Counted from the stretch's first letter, positions 26,047 to 35,400 are shown. The stretch is 64,000 nt of DNA from Bacillus sp. UNC41MFS5 (GCF_000686805.1 NZ_KK366017.1:124001-188000); one strand, 5' to 3'. The notes: generated by a model from the sequence alone, not told the origin. Program-made: numbers and translations.

Positions 26047-26679
26047 TTACGCTCTAATTCCATTAATAAAAATTTCAACCATTAATTTGGCTTTTTCTTC
26101 GGCCTTTTTTTGTCGTTCCTCTGTAGAGATTCTGGTAGTATTTTCTGGCTCTAGAATGGATTTAATAATATTTAATATCAAATAGGCTAATTCAGTGGTA
26201 TTTGTATTCATCAATGCAGGTTTCTTAATTTCTCCTATTGAAACCCCATCACTAATCATTTTTTCAAAAGGTGTTAAAAAAGCCTTGCTCCACGATTGAT
26301 ATAGGTGCTGTTGTTCGTTCGGATGCAGCTCATGTGAAATGTCGTGAAACATTTGTGCCAGATCCATTTCAAAATGCTCCGTCATATAAAGCGCAATTTG
26401 AGTAAGCCTTTCTTGAAAGGTAGTGAACTGTGATAAGAGTGTATTTAAGTCAAGTTCAGTTTGGTGAAGGGTTTGCTGCATCACAGCAACATACAGTGTT
26501 TGCTTGTTCTTAAAATGATGATATATAGCAGGCTGTGTCACACCACAAATTTGAGCGATTTGCCTTGTGGATACGGAGCGATAACCTAGCTCCATAAATA
26601 AGCTCCTCGCAGTATGAATAATTAATTGGTAGGTTTCCTTGGAATCTATTGCTTTAGCTTGCATGTTCATCTTGCTCAT
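26047..26679 (-). CDS. TetR family transcriptional regulator
   Basis: A 210-residue TetR protein: an N-terminal helix-turn-helix (YRSVSTRQIAQICGVTQPAI, YHHFKNKQTLY) and a ligand-binding C-terminal domain with acidic helices. Two identical-arm palindromes, before this gene and before the exporter, suggest repression of both. The next start upstream lies beyond the operator, so the gene is probably autoregulated. Confidence 0.88.
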   Translation of the reverse strand: MSKMNMQAKAIDSKETYQLIIHTARSLFMELGYRSVSTRQIAQICGVTQPAIYHHFKNKQTLYVAVMQQTLHQTELDLNTLLSQFTTFQERLTQIALYMTEHFEMDLAQMFHDISHELHPNEQQHLYQSWSKAFLTPFEKMISDGVSIGEIKKPALMNTNTTELAYLILNIIKSILEPENTTRISTEERQKKAEEKAKLMVEIFINGIRA

Positions 26680-26707
26680 ATAATGTTGGTCCTTTCGTTA
26701 TTCTTTC

Positions 26708-26723
26708 CTTATCAGTTGATAAG
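26708..26723. promoter_or_regulatory. TetR-type operator before the regulator gene
   Basis: CTTATCAGTTGATAAG, same arms as the site at 26008, 29 bases upstream of the regulator start. Confidence 0.75.
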
Positions 26724-26840
26724 TAAAATATAACGAAACCGGAGAAAGAAGTAAAGTGGCAAAAAAGAAGAATCCTAATTGATGATTGGAATTATTACAA
26801 TTTCACATACTAATAATAAAAATTAAATGAGGGATTGGTG

Positions 26841-27650
26841 TTGGTTTTGAATAGAATGCTTACGTTATTCACTGCAACATTTTTTATTATTTCTTTAACG
26901 AATTTTCGCGCTCATGCAGAAACAATGGCTAGTTTGTCAGAACAAAATACGATGTCTGTGCTTTGGTTTCAAAAAGCTGGGGAAGTCAAAGGATTATATT
27001 ATCAAGGATATAACATTGGAAAAATGAGATTGAACGAAATCTTGAGTAAAAAAAGGGGCAGGAATGCCTTGAAACCAGCAATTGTCCTTGATATCGATGA
27101 GACCATATTAGATAACAGTCCGCACCAAGCATGGTATGTTTTGGCAGGAAGAAAAATTCCTTTTAATTGGAATGAATGGTTTAAGCGTGCTGAAGCAAAA
27201 CCACTACCGGGAGCCATCGAATTTTTGCAGTATGCAAAATCTTTAGGAGTGGAGATTTATTACATTTCCAACCGTTATGAATCACAAAAAGATGCTACTA
27301 TTAAAAATTTGCAAAGAGTGGGTGCGCCACAAGCAGATGTTGACCATGTATTATTAATTCAACCTGGTGAAGTTGGGAAAGAAACACGCCGCTGTCAAGT
27401 GGCGAAAACACATGAAATTCTATTATTATTTGGTGATAACCTCGGGGACTTCAGTGAATTTGATAAATTATCTGTTACAAAAAGAAATCAGGCGATCGAT
27501 AAGTATAGGGAGGAATTCGGTAAAAAACTAATACTCTTTCCAAACCCAATGTATGGAGATTGGGAAGAGGCCATTTATAACTATAATTACAAGATATCAG
27601 ATGAAGAAAAAATCAAACTTAGAAGAAAATTATTAGAAACGTATCGCTAG
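26841..27650 (+). CDS. Secreted HAD acid phosphatase, class B/e(P4)-like
   Basis: A signal peptide ends near FRAHAET; there is no lipobox Cys, unlike e(P4) lipoproteins. The HAD motif I is VLDIDETILDNSP, motif II lies in YYISNRY and motif III/IV in LLLFGDNLGDFSEFD. The family removes phosphate from nucleotides or other monoesters outside the cell. TTG 26841 has GAGGGA 6 bases upstream; TTG 26847 and ATG 26856 are alternatives. It is monocistronic, closed by a terminator. Confidence 0.85.
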   Translation: MVLNRMLTLFTATFFIISLTNFRAHAETMASLSEQNTMSVLWFQKAGEVKGLYYQGYNIGKMRLNEILSKKRGRNALKPAIVLDIDETILDNSPHQAWYVLAGRKIPFNWNEWFKRAEAKPLPGAIEFLQYAKSLGVEIYYISNRYESQKDATIKNLQRVGAPQADVDHVLLIQPGEVGKETRRCQVAKTHEILLLFGDNLGDFSEFDKLSVTKRNQAIDKYREEFGKKLILFPNPMYGDWEEAIYNYNYKISDEEKIKLRRKLLETYR

Positions 27651-27655
27651 AAATT

Positions 27656-27682
27656 AAAAGACGCCCAAAAAAGGCGTCTTTT
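27656..27682 (+). terminator. Intrinsic terminator
   Basis: AAAAGACGCC pairs with GGCGTCTTTT. Confidence 0.8.
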
Positions 27683-27723
27683 GTTGTACAAGTAAAAAAT
27701 ATATAAAATACAAAAAGTACAGC

Positions 27724-28089
27724 TTAACTCCTTACATTTTTAAGGATATTAATCGCAAAGACAATGATTCCTAAAACCATCAATGTACCGCCAGTGGCTA
27801 CTGCAGGTGCAGCACTCTCGGTTCCAGATACTAAAAAGGCGAGTCCTATCATCATAATGGGCAGAGAAATATTATGAATCCAGAAGTGAACCTTGGCGAG
27901 CGTTGTTTCTGCAGCACTTGGAAAACCAACGTAGATGAGACCCGCAACAGCCATAGTCAGCCAACCTAATAGGTTAATATGGGCATGAACAGGGGTGAAG
28001 TCAAAACTTTCCGTCATAGACATATACATACCCATGCAAACCCCAATGACAAAATACACCACAGAAATTTTAATCAACCTTATTGCCAT
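27724..28089 (-). CDS. Small membrane protein related to heme-copper oxidase subunit I
   Basis: The 121-residue protein has four hydrophobic segments. VHAHINLLGW and FWIHNISLP resemble histidine-bearing helices of NorB/CcoN-type subunit I proteins, of which this is only a third in length. It may bind heme or simply share the fold; such small proteins occur widely in Bacillaceae. GGAGG-like AAGGAGG lies upstream of the ATG at 28089. Function unknown. Confidence 0.7.
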   Translation of the reverse strand: MAIRLIKISVVYFVIGVCMGMYMSMTESFDFTPVHAHINLLGWLTMAVAGLIYVGFPSAAETTLAKVHFWIHNISLPIMMIGLAFLVSGTESAAPAVATGGTLMVLGIIVFAINILKNVRS

Positions 28090-28198
28090 TTTTCAGCCTC
28101 CTTTTTTACATTAGAAGTCATGACTACAGTAGTAAATATGTAGAATTTTTCTGAAAAAGAACTTTGATTTTAAGAGGACAAAATAAGAAATTCAATAG

Positions 28199-28226
28199 AA
28201 AAAAGCTGCATACTCTGCAGCTTTTT
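28199..28226 (-). terminator. Intrinsic terminator after DUF445 gene
   Basis: AAAAAGCTGCA and TGCAGCTTTTT form a hairpin with a 5-base loop just past the stop codon. Confidence 0.8.
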
Positions 28227-28235
28227 GGAAGGGAA

Positions 28236-29495
28236 TTAAAAAATCGCTTTAATACCAACTAAGACAAGCCCTATTAAGAATCCACAGACAGCACCATTCA
28301 CTCGGATCCATTGAAGGTCTTTTCCAACGTTTGTTTCAACCATTTTAATAAGTGTTTTATCATCCAGTTTTTCTAAATTCTCTTTGACAAGTATGCCAAT
28401 TTTAGAATGATTATTATCAACAAAGCTAGAAATATGGTTCTTAATCCAGGCCTCAATAGTAAGTACTTTTTCTGGATTTGTTTTGATTCCACCAATTCCA
28501 TTTTTTACAATCGGTAGGAGAAAGTCATTATAAAAATTTGGTTTATCGATAAAATCATAAGCTTTTTGCTCTATCTGATTTAATAATCCAGTAATTTGTT
28601 CTTGCAGATTCCATTTTTCAACAAGTTGTGTTTTAAGATTATTAAGTTCATCGTAGACCTTCTGATCATTTTTTAATGATTGCAGCTTATGATCAATATG
28701 AATTATTAATGTTTGGCGATTTTGATTTAGCGGGTCTTTGAAGCTAGCTACCCCTTTTAAAATAAGGCTTTGGATCATACTTCCTAATTTCTCTTCGTTA
28801 ACCAAATTACTAAACGATTTTAAGGCGAATTGCATAAAACCATCAGCTTTGATATTTTCGACCGCATCGACCGCCAGCCCGCCGAGTTTATACTTTGTAC
28901 TTTCCTTTCTTGCCCATTCATCAACTTCTTTAAGCAAGTAATCCAGGGCTTTTTCATCATATTTTCTGATCTTAACTTGGTCTATCAGCAAAGGAAGTAG
29001 ATTCTTACTATCGATTTCGTGGATACGAGCTTTTATTTCTTCTTCTAACAGCGGAGCGAATCTTTTTATATCAAAGATTTTTAGCAAATGTTTAGCCATC
29101 ATGATAAAATTCTTTTGGACTGCTGGAGAAGGTAATTCATTGTCGATGATGTCAAATAGTTTATCTGTAAAATTAATAGTATCAATTTTTTTACGGATAC
29201 TCTCTTTTGTGAGCCATTCATTTTCTAACATGGAAATGATTCCAGCGATAATTCTATGACGATTTTTAGGAAGCAGGGCGGTATGTGGTATAGGAATACC
29301 TAGTGGATGCCGAAATAATGCTGTTACGGCAAACCAATCGGCTAGTCCTCCTACCAGACCAGCTTCAAATCCGCCCTGCAGGATAATCCCCCAGATTGAC
29401 TCTTTTATTGGAATAGTGGCTAGAAAGCCGATTCCCATCACAGCAAGAAAAATTGTTGCTAAATGCTGTGTTTTTTTATTCTTACTTTTTACCAT
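28236..29495 (-). CDS. DUF445 family membrane protein
   Basis: The 419-residue protein has an N-terminal membrane helix pair with the hallmark GGLADWFAVTALFRHPLGIP. A long, mostly helical soluble part follows (about residues 90-390), then a C-terminal helix (GFLIGLVLVGIKAIF). This architecture defines DUF445, a family without an assigned activity that in Bacillus is sometimes linked to spore or envelope functions. GAGGGG precedes the ATG. Confidence 0.85.
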   Translation of the reverse strand: MVKSKNKKTQHLATIFLAVMGIGFLATIPIKESIWGIILQGGFEAGLVGGLADWFAVTALFRHPLGIPIPHTALLPKNRHRIIAGIISMLENEWLTKESIRKKIDTINFTDKLFDIIDNELPSPAVQKNFIMMAKHLLKIFDIKRFAPLLEEEIKARIHEIDSKNLLPLLIDQVKIRKYDEKALDYLLKEVDEWARKESTKYKLGGLAVDAVENIKADGFMQFALKSFSNLVNEEKLGSMIQSLILKGVASFKDPLNQNRQTLIIHIDHKLQSLKNDQKVYDELNNLKTQLVEKWNLQEQITGLLNQIEQKAYDFIDKPNFYNDFLLPIVKNGIGGIKTNPEKVLTIEAWIKNHISSFVDNNHSKIGILVKENLEKLDDKTLIKMVETNVGKDLQWIRVNGAVCGFLIGLVLVGIKAIF

Positions 29496-29693
29496 CTTTG
29501 AAACCCCTCATTTTTGAGAATTATTATTGTCTATTGCTATTATCTCAATTTTACTAAAAAAAAAGCAAAAAAAATTACTTATAATTGGATTATTTGCTAA
29601 ATCTTGTGACGGAAACACTTAATGCTTTTTTAATATAATAAAATGTTGTAAAATGAACAAGGTTCAAAAATAGCAAATTAGGGAGAAATGGAA

Positions 29694-30224
29694 ATGAAAA
29701 AGTTCTTGTTATTTGTGTCAGCGATTACGATGGCTATTGGCCTAACTGCTTGCTCAAGCAATGATGAAGCAAAAACAGACAAGAAGGAAACATCGGAAGA
29801 GACTGCATCTAAAGTGGATGTTAAAAAGGAATTAGTCAGATTTTATATGGATCTTAGTAATAAAATTAACGTAAAAGATGCTGATTTAAATGCATATGTT
29901 GCAAAGGCAACTAAGGAAGATGCAACACCTGAGGAATTACCAACTGCTGAAGATCGAGCGAAAGCAAGTGAATCGGCAGCTTCGGTTGCGGACGAATTAA
30001 ATACTTATCAAGTTCCTGCATCATTAAAAGATAAAAAAGCAGACCTTGATGCGGCGATTAAGGATTTTTCGGCTTCATACCAAGCTAAAGCAGATGAATT
30101 AAAAAAGGAAACACCTAATTTTGATGCAGCTACTGCAACCTTCACACAAGGTGAAGAAAAACTTGGGAAAGTATTTGAAAGTGAAAAATTATTTCCGCCA
30201 AGCGTCGATAAACAAGTGAATTAA
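29694..30224 (+). CDS. Putative lipoprotein
   Basis: A signal peptide with lipobox GLTAC places the protein on the outer face of the membrane. The mature part is rich in Lys, Glu, Asp and Ala and is predicted helical; I recognise no family. ATG 29694 (MKKFLLF) has GGGAGA 8 bases upstream and is preferred to ATG 29688. It is followed by a strong terminator. Confidence 0.8.
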   Translation: MKKFLLFVSAITMAIGLTACSSNDEAKTDKKETSEETASKVDVKKELVRFYMDLSNKINVKDADLNAYVAKATKEDATPEELPTAEDRAKASESAASVADELNTYQVPASLKDKKADLDAAIKDFSASYQAKADELKKETPNFDAATATFTQGEEKLGKVFESEKLFPPSVDKQVN

Positions 30225-30269
30225 AATCCAATCCAAACTCATCGATAAGAAAATAAGCCAGATAAACAT

Positions 30270-30325
30270 AAAAAGTACCCGATAATGTAGACATATAAAA
30301 AAGTCTACCTATCGGGTACTTTTTT
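30270..30325. terminator. Bidirectional terminator
   Basis: A two-part stem: AAAAAGTACCCGATA with TATCGGGTACTTTTT outside, and GTAGAC with GTCTAC inside. It serves the converging lipoprotein and YneR-like genes. Confidence 0.85.
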
Positions 30326-30331
30326 GTCTAA

Positions 30332-30643
30332 TTAATTTACCGCTAGGCTTGGGAGTTCCTGGTATGTGACCATAATTTCATCTAGGTAGTTATCCATAGT
30401 TAAGGATGTTTCAGTATTTTCAAAGAACCAAACATCATTGTCTTCAACAAAGAAGGTAATCCCATTAATTTCTTTAGAATATCCAGCATGAACAGGGGGT
30501 TCCGATGAAAAAGCAAGGCTAAAACCTTTATGCTTTATTCCAAAACCAGCGTATTGAGGAAACATCCGAATGCAAAATGGTTTGTTAAATTCGAATTCAT
30601 TTGTGAACCATGTGGCAGCTCTTTCATCGATAGAAATGAACAT
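30332..30643 (-). CDS. HesB/YneR-like protein
   Basis: 103 residues with the HesB-type fold pattern seen in Bacillus YneR (CIRMFPQYAGFGIKHKGFSL, NGITFFVEDNDVWFF). The three conserved cysteines of the IscA/HesB cluster-binding group are absent; only one Cys remains. A true Fe-S carrier role is therefore doubtful. It is monocistronic. Confidence 0.75.
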   Translation of the reverse strand: MFISIDERAATWFTNEFEFNKPFCIRMFPQYAGFGIKHKGFSLAFSSEPPVHAGYSKEINGITFFVEDNDVWFFENTETSLTMDNYLDEIMVTYQELPSLAVN

Positions 30644-30928
30644 CTAAATGCACCAACCTTTTCCTATTAGGTATTGATTCATAAAGGAAAGAAATGGATG
30701 TCTGGGTTAAAGCTCAATAAAGTCTGTTTCCATTTCCCTATATTGAAAGATTAAAACTTTTAAATAGTTTTGCATGTGATTTTATTCACGGACTGGTCCT
30801 TCGATATTATGATTTTTTAAAATGTTCATTTTTTTTTCTTAAAACGTTCACTTGTGTGCAATGGATCACAACTTTTTTTTCAAAAAAGGTTTTAATAACT
30901 AATAAATCTTACTTTTATGGAGGAATAT

Positions 30929-31186
30929 ATGGATAAAGATTGGACGAAGGATTTAGAACATGATGAATATGAACTAGATATTGACCTGATTATGACTGAT
31001 GCACTTCAAGCTGTAGAAGAAACAGAAAAGGGGTGCTATGTAAACTTGGTGACCGCGCCTGCGTTTGGTAATCCTGTTGTTTATTTACAGCCGTTATTAG
31101 AGGAGTTGTACGACAAAAGAGTAAAAATTAAATAGATTGATCAGTGTGGATGCGGGGGATATGTACTAAGGGTTTGGAAAATATAA
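30929..31186 (+). pseudogene. Small acidic protein with CGCGG tail, interrupted by an in-frame TAG
   Basis: GGAGGA precedes ATG 30929. The frame runs 68 codons to TAG 31133, and the same frame continues IDQCGCGGYVLRVWKI to TAA 31184. The Cys-Gly-Cys-Gly-Gly tail looks like a real C-terminus, possibly metal-binding, so the TAG probably replaced a Tyr codon (KIK-Y-IDQ). If the stop is real, the product lacks this tail. I do not know the function of the family. Confidence 0.6.
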
Positions 31187-31285
31187 ATCATTGTTTACTT
31201 CCGATCTAGTGTTGCTGATATTGTAACATATTTATAGTGAAAATAATGATAAGATGATAGCAAGAACGAAGGAGGGGGTCTTCCG

Positions 31286-31582
31286 ATGGTACAAGAAATC
31301 GATAAGCTAACAGATAATGTTAATGACATAAAAAGTTTATTCCATACCTTAAATGAAACATTAAAAAGTATTGAAAAACGATTATCCCGGCTTGAGAAAA
31401 TGGATAGCATTGAACACCGTGTAGAAGTAAATCAAATTGACCTTTCTGATATAAAAGAATCGCTTCAAAGGATTGAAGATACACACAATAATGAAATTCA
31501 GCATATCAACCGACGTCTTGATTCTCATTTAGTTAAAATTGCTAAAATAGAAGAGGAAATGATTATAATTAAATCTAGATAA
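31286..31582 (+). CDS. Small coiled-coil protein
   Basis: 98 residues with heptad-like spacing of Leu/Ile (ESLQRIEDTHNNEIQHINRR) and no membrane segment. GAAGGAGGG precedes ATG 31286. No family recognised; structurally a short cytosolic coiled coil. Confidence 0.65.
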   Translation: MVQEIDKLTDNVNDIKSLFHTLNETLKSIEKRLSRLEKMDSIEHRVEVNQIDLSDIKESLQRIEDTHNNEIQHINRRLDSHLVKIAKIEEEMIIIKSR

Positions 31583-31609
31583 TCATTTTATTAAGGAGTT
31601 AATTCAGAT

Positions 31610-31641
31610 AAAAAACCAGACGGGTAAAAATCCGTCTGGTT
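31610..31641 (-). terminator. Intrinsic terminator after CNNM gene 1
   Basis: AACCAGACGG pairs with CCGTCTGGTT; on the minus strand a TTTTTT run follows. Confidence 0.75.
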
Positions 31642-31649
31642 AGGAATGT

Positions 31650-33002
31650 TTAAGAAAGCACTTCTGAATTGGATATTGAAACTTGTTGACTAACATTCTC
31701 GTCATTATTGGCGTTTTTCGAGACCTCAATATAACGAATATGATGCTCTTCCATATCAAGAATTTTAAAGGAATAGGTTTCATGAAGGAGGATATCGCCT
31801 TCTTTTGCTTCGTAATTTTCGGTTAGAATCCAACCCCCAATTGTATCCACATCTTCATCGTCAATTTCTACTCCCAAAAGATCATTGACCTCACTAACTA
31901 AAACTTTAGAGTCAATAATATAATGGTTTTCTTTAATTTTTCGTATCTCTGGAATTTCGTCCATATCGAATTCGTCACGAATTTCCCCAACAATTTCTTC
32001 AAGGATATCTTCAACTGTTACAAGTCCCGAAGTACCCCCATATTCGTCCATTAATATTGCCATGTGAACGCGGTCTTTTTGCATTTTTACTAATAAGTCA
32101 TGGATGGGAATCGTCTCTATTACTCTAATAATTGGACGAGTATAGTTTTCTAGAGTCCGTTCTGCTAGTTTTTCATTACCAATTAAATCCGTCATTACTT
32201 CTTTTATATTGATTAGCCCAATTATATGATCCTTATCCCCATCGATGATGGGATACCGTGTGAATTTTTCTTCACGTAATACCTGAAGAAAAGTCTCTAA
32301 TGTATCTTCCTTAGATAAGGACACAATTTCTGTTCTTGGAACCATAACTTCTTTAGCAATACGGTTATCAAATTCAAATATTTTATTTACATACTTAAAC
32401 TCAGATTGGTTAATTTCACCACTTTTGTAGCTTTCAGAAAGGATAATTCGAAGTTCTTCCTCTGTATGAGCAATTTCATTTTCAGATACAGGCTTAAGAC
32501 CGAAAAATTTAGTCGTAATTCGTGCTGAGCCATTAAGCAACCAAATAACAGGGTACATTATCTTGTAAAATAGTATAAGCGGACGTGACACCACCAAAGT
32601 AATCCATTCTGCCTTCTGAATTGCCAATGTTTTAGGAGCAAGTTCCCCCACTACTACGTGTAAAAAGGTAATTGCTGCAAATGCAAAGCCAACAGATAAT
32701 ACATGGTTAAAGCTTTCTGGAATGTTCAGTCTTTCGAACAATGGATGCAAAATCTTTTCAAAAGTTGATTCACCTAGCCAACCTAAACCAAGGGCAGTGA
32801 TGGTTATTCCCAACTGACAGGCTGATAGGTATTCATCCAGATTTGAAATCACTCTTTTAGAAGTCACAGCACTCGAATTTCCTTCTTCAATTAACTGATC
32901 AATTCTTGAGCTCCTAATTCGGATAATAGCAAATTCTGAAGCAACAAAAAAAGCAGTTAACGCAATTAAAATGGCTATAATAACCAAGTTAAATATGTCC
33001 AA
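31650..33002 (-). CDS. CNNM/CorC-type ion transporter, hemolysin C family (paralogue 1)
   Basis: An N-terminal DUF21/CNNM membrane domain (ALTAFFVASEFAIIRIRSSR, four helices) is followed by two CBS domains (MVPRTEIVSLSKED, DEYGGTSGLVTVEDILEEI) and a C-terminal CorC/HlyC domain (DTIGGWILTE). Bacillus relatives export Mg2+. The start may be TTG 33002 (after AAGGGA) or GTG 33044, whose GGGAGG is too close; I use 33002. A 60%-like paralogue lies immediately upstream on the same strand. Confidence 0.88.
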   Translation of the reverse strand: MDIFNLVIIAILIALTAFFVASEFAIIRIRSSRIDQLIEEGNSSAVTSKRVISNLDEYLSACQLGITITALGLGWLGESTFEKILHPLFERLNIPESFNHVLSVGFAFAAITFLHVVVGELAPKTLAIQKAEWITLVVSRPLILFYKIMYPVIWLLNGSARITTKFFGLKPVSENEIAHTEEELRIILSESYKSGEINQSEFKYVNKIFEFDNRIAKEVMVPRTEIVSLSKEDTLETFLQVLREEKFTRYPIIDGDKDHIIGLINIKEVMTDLIGNEKLAERTLENYTRPIIRVIETIPIHDLLVKMQKDRVHMAILMDEYGGTSGLVTVEDILEEIVGEIRDEFDMDEIPEIRKIKENHYIIDSKVLVSEVNDLLGVEIDDEDVDTIGGWILTENYEAKEGDILLHETYSFKILDMEEHHIRYIEVSKNANNDENVSQQVSISNSEVLS

Positions 33003-33280
33003 ATAAGTTCCCTTATCCTGTTTTTTAGACAGGTAAGGAGTCACCTCCCAGTTTGATAAAAAAATTGGCTCCTATTTCCTTGAATTTATTTCTAGTTTTC
33101 TCCTAATCTCGTCTAATGGTCATCATACCACCTCGACAATTTAATAAATTAACAATAATTATAAAGAATTTGAACTATACAGTCAAACGTTCTGGTTAGT
33201 ATATTAGTTGATAACTATATTTTATGGAGAATCATAGTGAATATGAACAATAAAGACGAAATATTACAAAAATTTATATA

Positions 33281-33324
33281 AAAAACAAGCAGATCCTACT
33301 CAGGGGCAGCATCTGCTTGTTTTT
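33281..33324 (-). terminator. Terminator overlapping the end of CNNM gene 2
   Basis: AAAAACAAGCAGAT pairs with ATCTGCTTGTTTTT; the stop codon of the gene lies in the loop. Confidence 0.75.
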
Positions 33325-34624
33325 CATCTAATTCGGTTTTATAAACCTCAATGTACAAGATATGGTGTCCTTCAATTTCATTAATTTGGAATACAAAATC
33401 TTCATGTTCAATAGAGTCACCTTTATGTACATCAAACTTTTGTGTTAAAAACCAGCCGCCAATTGTATCGACATCTTCCTCATCCAGTGTTGTACCGAGA
33501 AGGTCGTTTACTTCGCTGATTAAAACTTTACCATCTAAAATAAAATGACCATCGGCTTCTTTCTGGATGAGAGGAAGTTCATCCAAGTCAAATTCATCGC
33601 GTATTTCACCAACAATTTCTTCAAGTATGTCTTCAACCGTGACAATTCCTGCTGTCCCGCCATATTCATCAGATAAAACGGCCATATGTGAACGATTCTT
33701 TTGCAGTTTGAGCAGAAGTTCCTGGATCGGTATGGTTTCAATGACATGAATGACGGGCTTTAGATAGGGAAGCAACGGTCGATCGCCAGTACATTTTTGT
33801 TGGATACAATCAGTTAAAACTTCTTTAATATTAATAACCCCTAAAATATTATCTTTGTCCCCATCAATAAGGGGATATCTTGTATATTTTTCTTCCTTAA
33901 CTATTTCAATAATTTCCTCCATGGATGCATCTTTTGAAAGTGTTACGAGTTCAGTTCTTGGAACCATAATTTCTTTAGCAATCCGATTATCAAATTCAAA
34001 TATTCGATTCATATATCGATATTCGGATTGGTTTATTTCACCACTTTCGTAACTTTGCGAAAGAATTAACCTTAATTCTTCCTCGGAAAGGACGATATCG
34101 TGCTCGGATGCGGGTTGTACTCCAAAGAGTCCAGTCACAAACCGTGCCGACCGATTTAGAATCCATATAAATGGGTACATCAATTTATAAAACAAGATTA
34201 ATGGACGAGAAAAAAATAAGATAATCTCTTCTGCTTTTTGTATGGCAATCGTTTTCGGTGTTAATTCTCCAATGACAACATGGAAAAAAGTAATGACAAT
34301 GAAAGCAAATATAAACGAAATAATGTGTTTAAGTGATAAAGGGATGTGAATCAGGTCAAAAACTGGATTGAGCAGTTCTCGAATAGTGGGCTCACCAAGC
34401 CAGCCTAAAATAAGGGAGATAATCGTAATCCCAACCTGGGTGGCAGATAAATAACCATCCAAATTAGATATTACCTTCTTAGCTGCTTCTGCTTTTGGAT
34501 TACCTTCTGATAATAATTGATCAATTCTTGTGGATCGAACCTTTACCATCGCAAATTCTGAAGCGACAAAAAGGGCGGTAAAGGCTATTAGGAAAACAAT
34601 AATCATTACATTCATCCAAATCAT
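33296..34624 (-). CDS. CNNM/CorC-type ion transporter, hemolysin C family (paralogue 2)
   Basis: 442 residues with the same order as its neighbour: CNNM membrane domain (TALFVASEFAMVKVRSTR), CBS pair (MVPRTELVTLSKDA, DEYGGTAGIVTVEDILEEI) and CorC domain (DTIGGWFLTQ). AAGGTGATAG precedes ATG 34624. The ribosome site overlaps one arm of a palindrome (34631-34646). The pair arose by tandem duplication and was later separated by a terminator, suggesting separate control. Confidence 0.88.
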   Translation of the reverse strand: MIWMNVMIIVFLIAFTALFVASEFAMVKVRSTRIDQLLSEGNPKAEAAKKVISNLDGYLSATQVGITIISLILGWLGEPTIRELLNPVFDLIHIPLSLKHIISFIFAFIVITFFHVVIGELTPKTIAIQKAEEIILFFSRPLILFYKLMYPFIWILNRSARFVTGLFGVQPASEHDIVLSEEELRLILSQSYESGEINQSEYRYMNRIFEFDNRIAKEIMVPRTELVTLSKDASMEEIIEIVKEEKYTRYPLIDGDKDNILGVINIKEVLTDCIQQKCTGDRPLLPYLKPVIHVIETIPIQELLLKLQKNRSHMAVLSDEYGGTAGIVTVEDILEEIVGEIRDEFDLDELPLIQKEADGHFILDGKVLISEVNDLLGTTLDEEDVDTIGGWFLTQKFDVHKGDSIEHEDFVFQINEIEGHHILYIEVYKTELDEKQADAAPE

Positions 34625-34630
34625 CTATCA

Positions 34631-34646
34631 CCTTACAAGTGTAAGG
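34631..34646. promoter_or_regulatory. Palindrome at the CNNM2 ribosome-binding site
   Basis: CCTTACAAGTGTAAGG is a perfect inverted repeat whose 5'-proximal arm on the minus strand includes the AAGG of the ribosome site, so it could be an operator or an RNA hairpin that hides the site. Confidence 0.45.
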
Positions 34647-34715
34647 TATGCCACCTCACTTACGTTGGTTTCTAAACATTATTTCAAAAAAATAATCTAT
34701 TAGCAAATCGAACAG

Positions 34716-34741
34716 AAAAAATGCTGCCAATCAGGCAGCAT
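34716..34741 (-). terminator. Intrinsic terminator after GNAT gene
   Basis: ATGCTGCC pairs with GGCAGCAT; the minus-strand tail is TTTTTT. Confidence 0.8.
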
Positions 34742-34750
34742 CCTTTAGAG

Positions 34751-35326
34751 TTAGATAGTCAGTTTTGTGTCTAAATATGGAACTCGTTTATTCCAGTCGC
34801 TGGCAAGCATACTGTAAATAAAGAGGTCATGGAAGCGGCCATATAATTGTTCGCCCTCTCTAATAATCCCTTCCTTAATAAAACCGAGTTTTTCAGGAAT
34901 AGCGCGGCTTTTTTTGTTTTTGATACCGCAGCGAATTTCAACACGATTTAATCCTAATTGGAAGAATGCGTAGTTTAGCAAGGATTGAACCGACCGGGTC
35001 ATGATGCCATGACCTTCAGCCTTTTTTGAAAGGTAATAACCGATACTTGTCATTCGGTTGTGCCAATCTATTTGTTGTAAACTAATGGAGCCGACAAGTT
35101 TGCTTTTATAGAGTATCCCTGCGTTAAAACCGCTATTTTCTGCAAATTGATTTAGCCATATCGGAATAATGGATTCAAACTGATATGGGGAGTTCATGCT
35201 ATCCACCCATGGCAGCCATTCACGCAGATGTTCACGGTTCTCTTCCACCATTTGATAAAGTCTTGAGGCGTGATGCTGTTGTAATAGCTGGAGTTCAATT
35301 TCATTATCAACCTTTAATGTAAACAT
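34751..35326 (-). CDS. GNAT N-acetyltransferase, RimJ/RimL-like
   Basis: 191 residues. The pattern EWLPWVDSMNSP near the N-terminus and the acetyl-CoA-binding area around SKKAEGHGIMTRSV plus NRVEIRCGIKNKKSRAIPEK match the ribosomal-protein-serine acetyltransferase group (YdaF-like). It probably acetylates a protein N-terminus or a small amine; the target is unknown. GGGAGA precedes the ATG at 35326. Confidence 0.85.
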   Translation of the reverse strand: MFTLKVDNEIELQLLQQHHASRLYQMVEENREHLREWLPWVDSMNSPYQFESIIPIWLNQFAENSGFNAGILYKSKLVGSISLQQIDWHNRMTSIGYYLSKKAEGHGIMTRSVQSLLNYAFFQLGLNRVEIRCGIKNKKSRAIPEKLGFIKEGIIREGEQLYGRFHDLFIYSMLASDWNKRVPYLDTKLTI

Positions 35327-35400
35327 TGGTCTAATCTCCCGATAAAAAATTTTTAGTTCATCATATGCATGACGGGTTGATAGCGGGAAGATTTTAAGAC

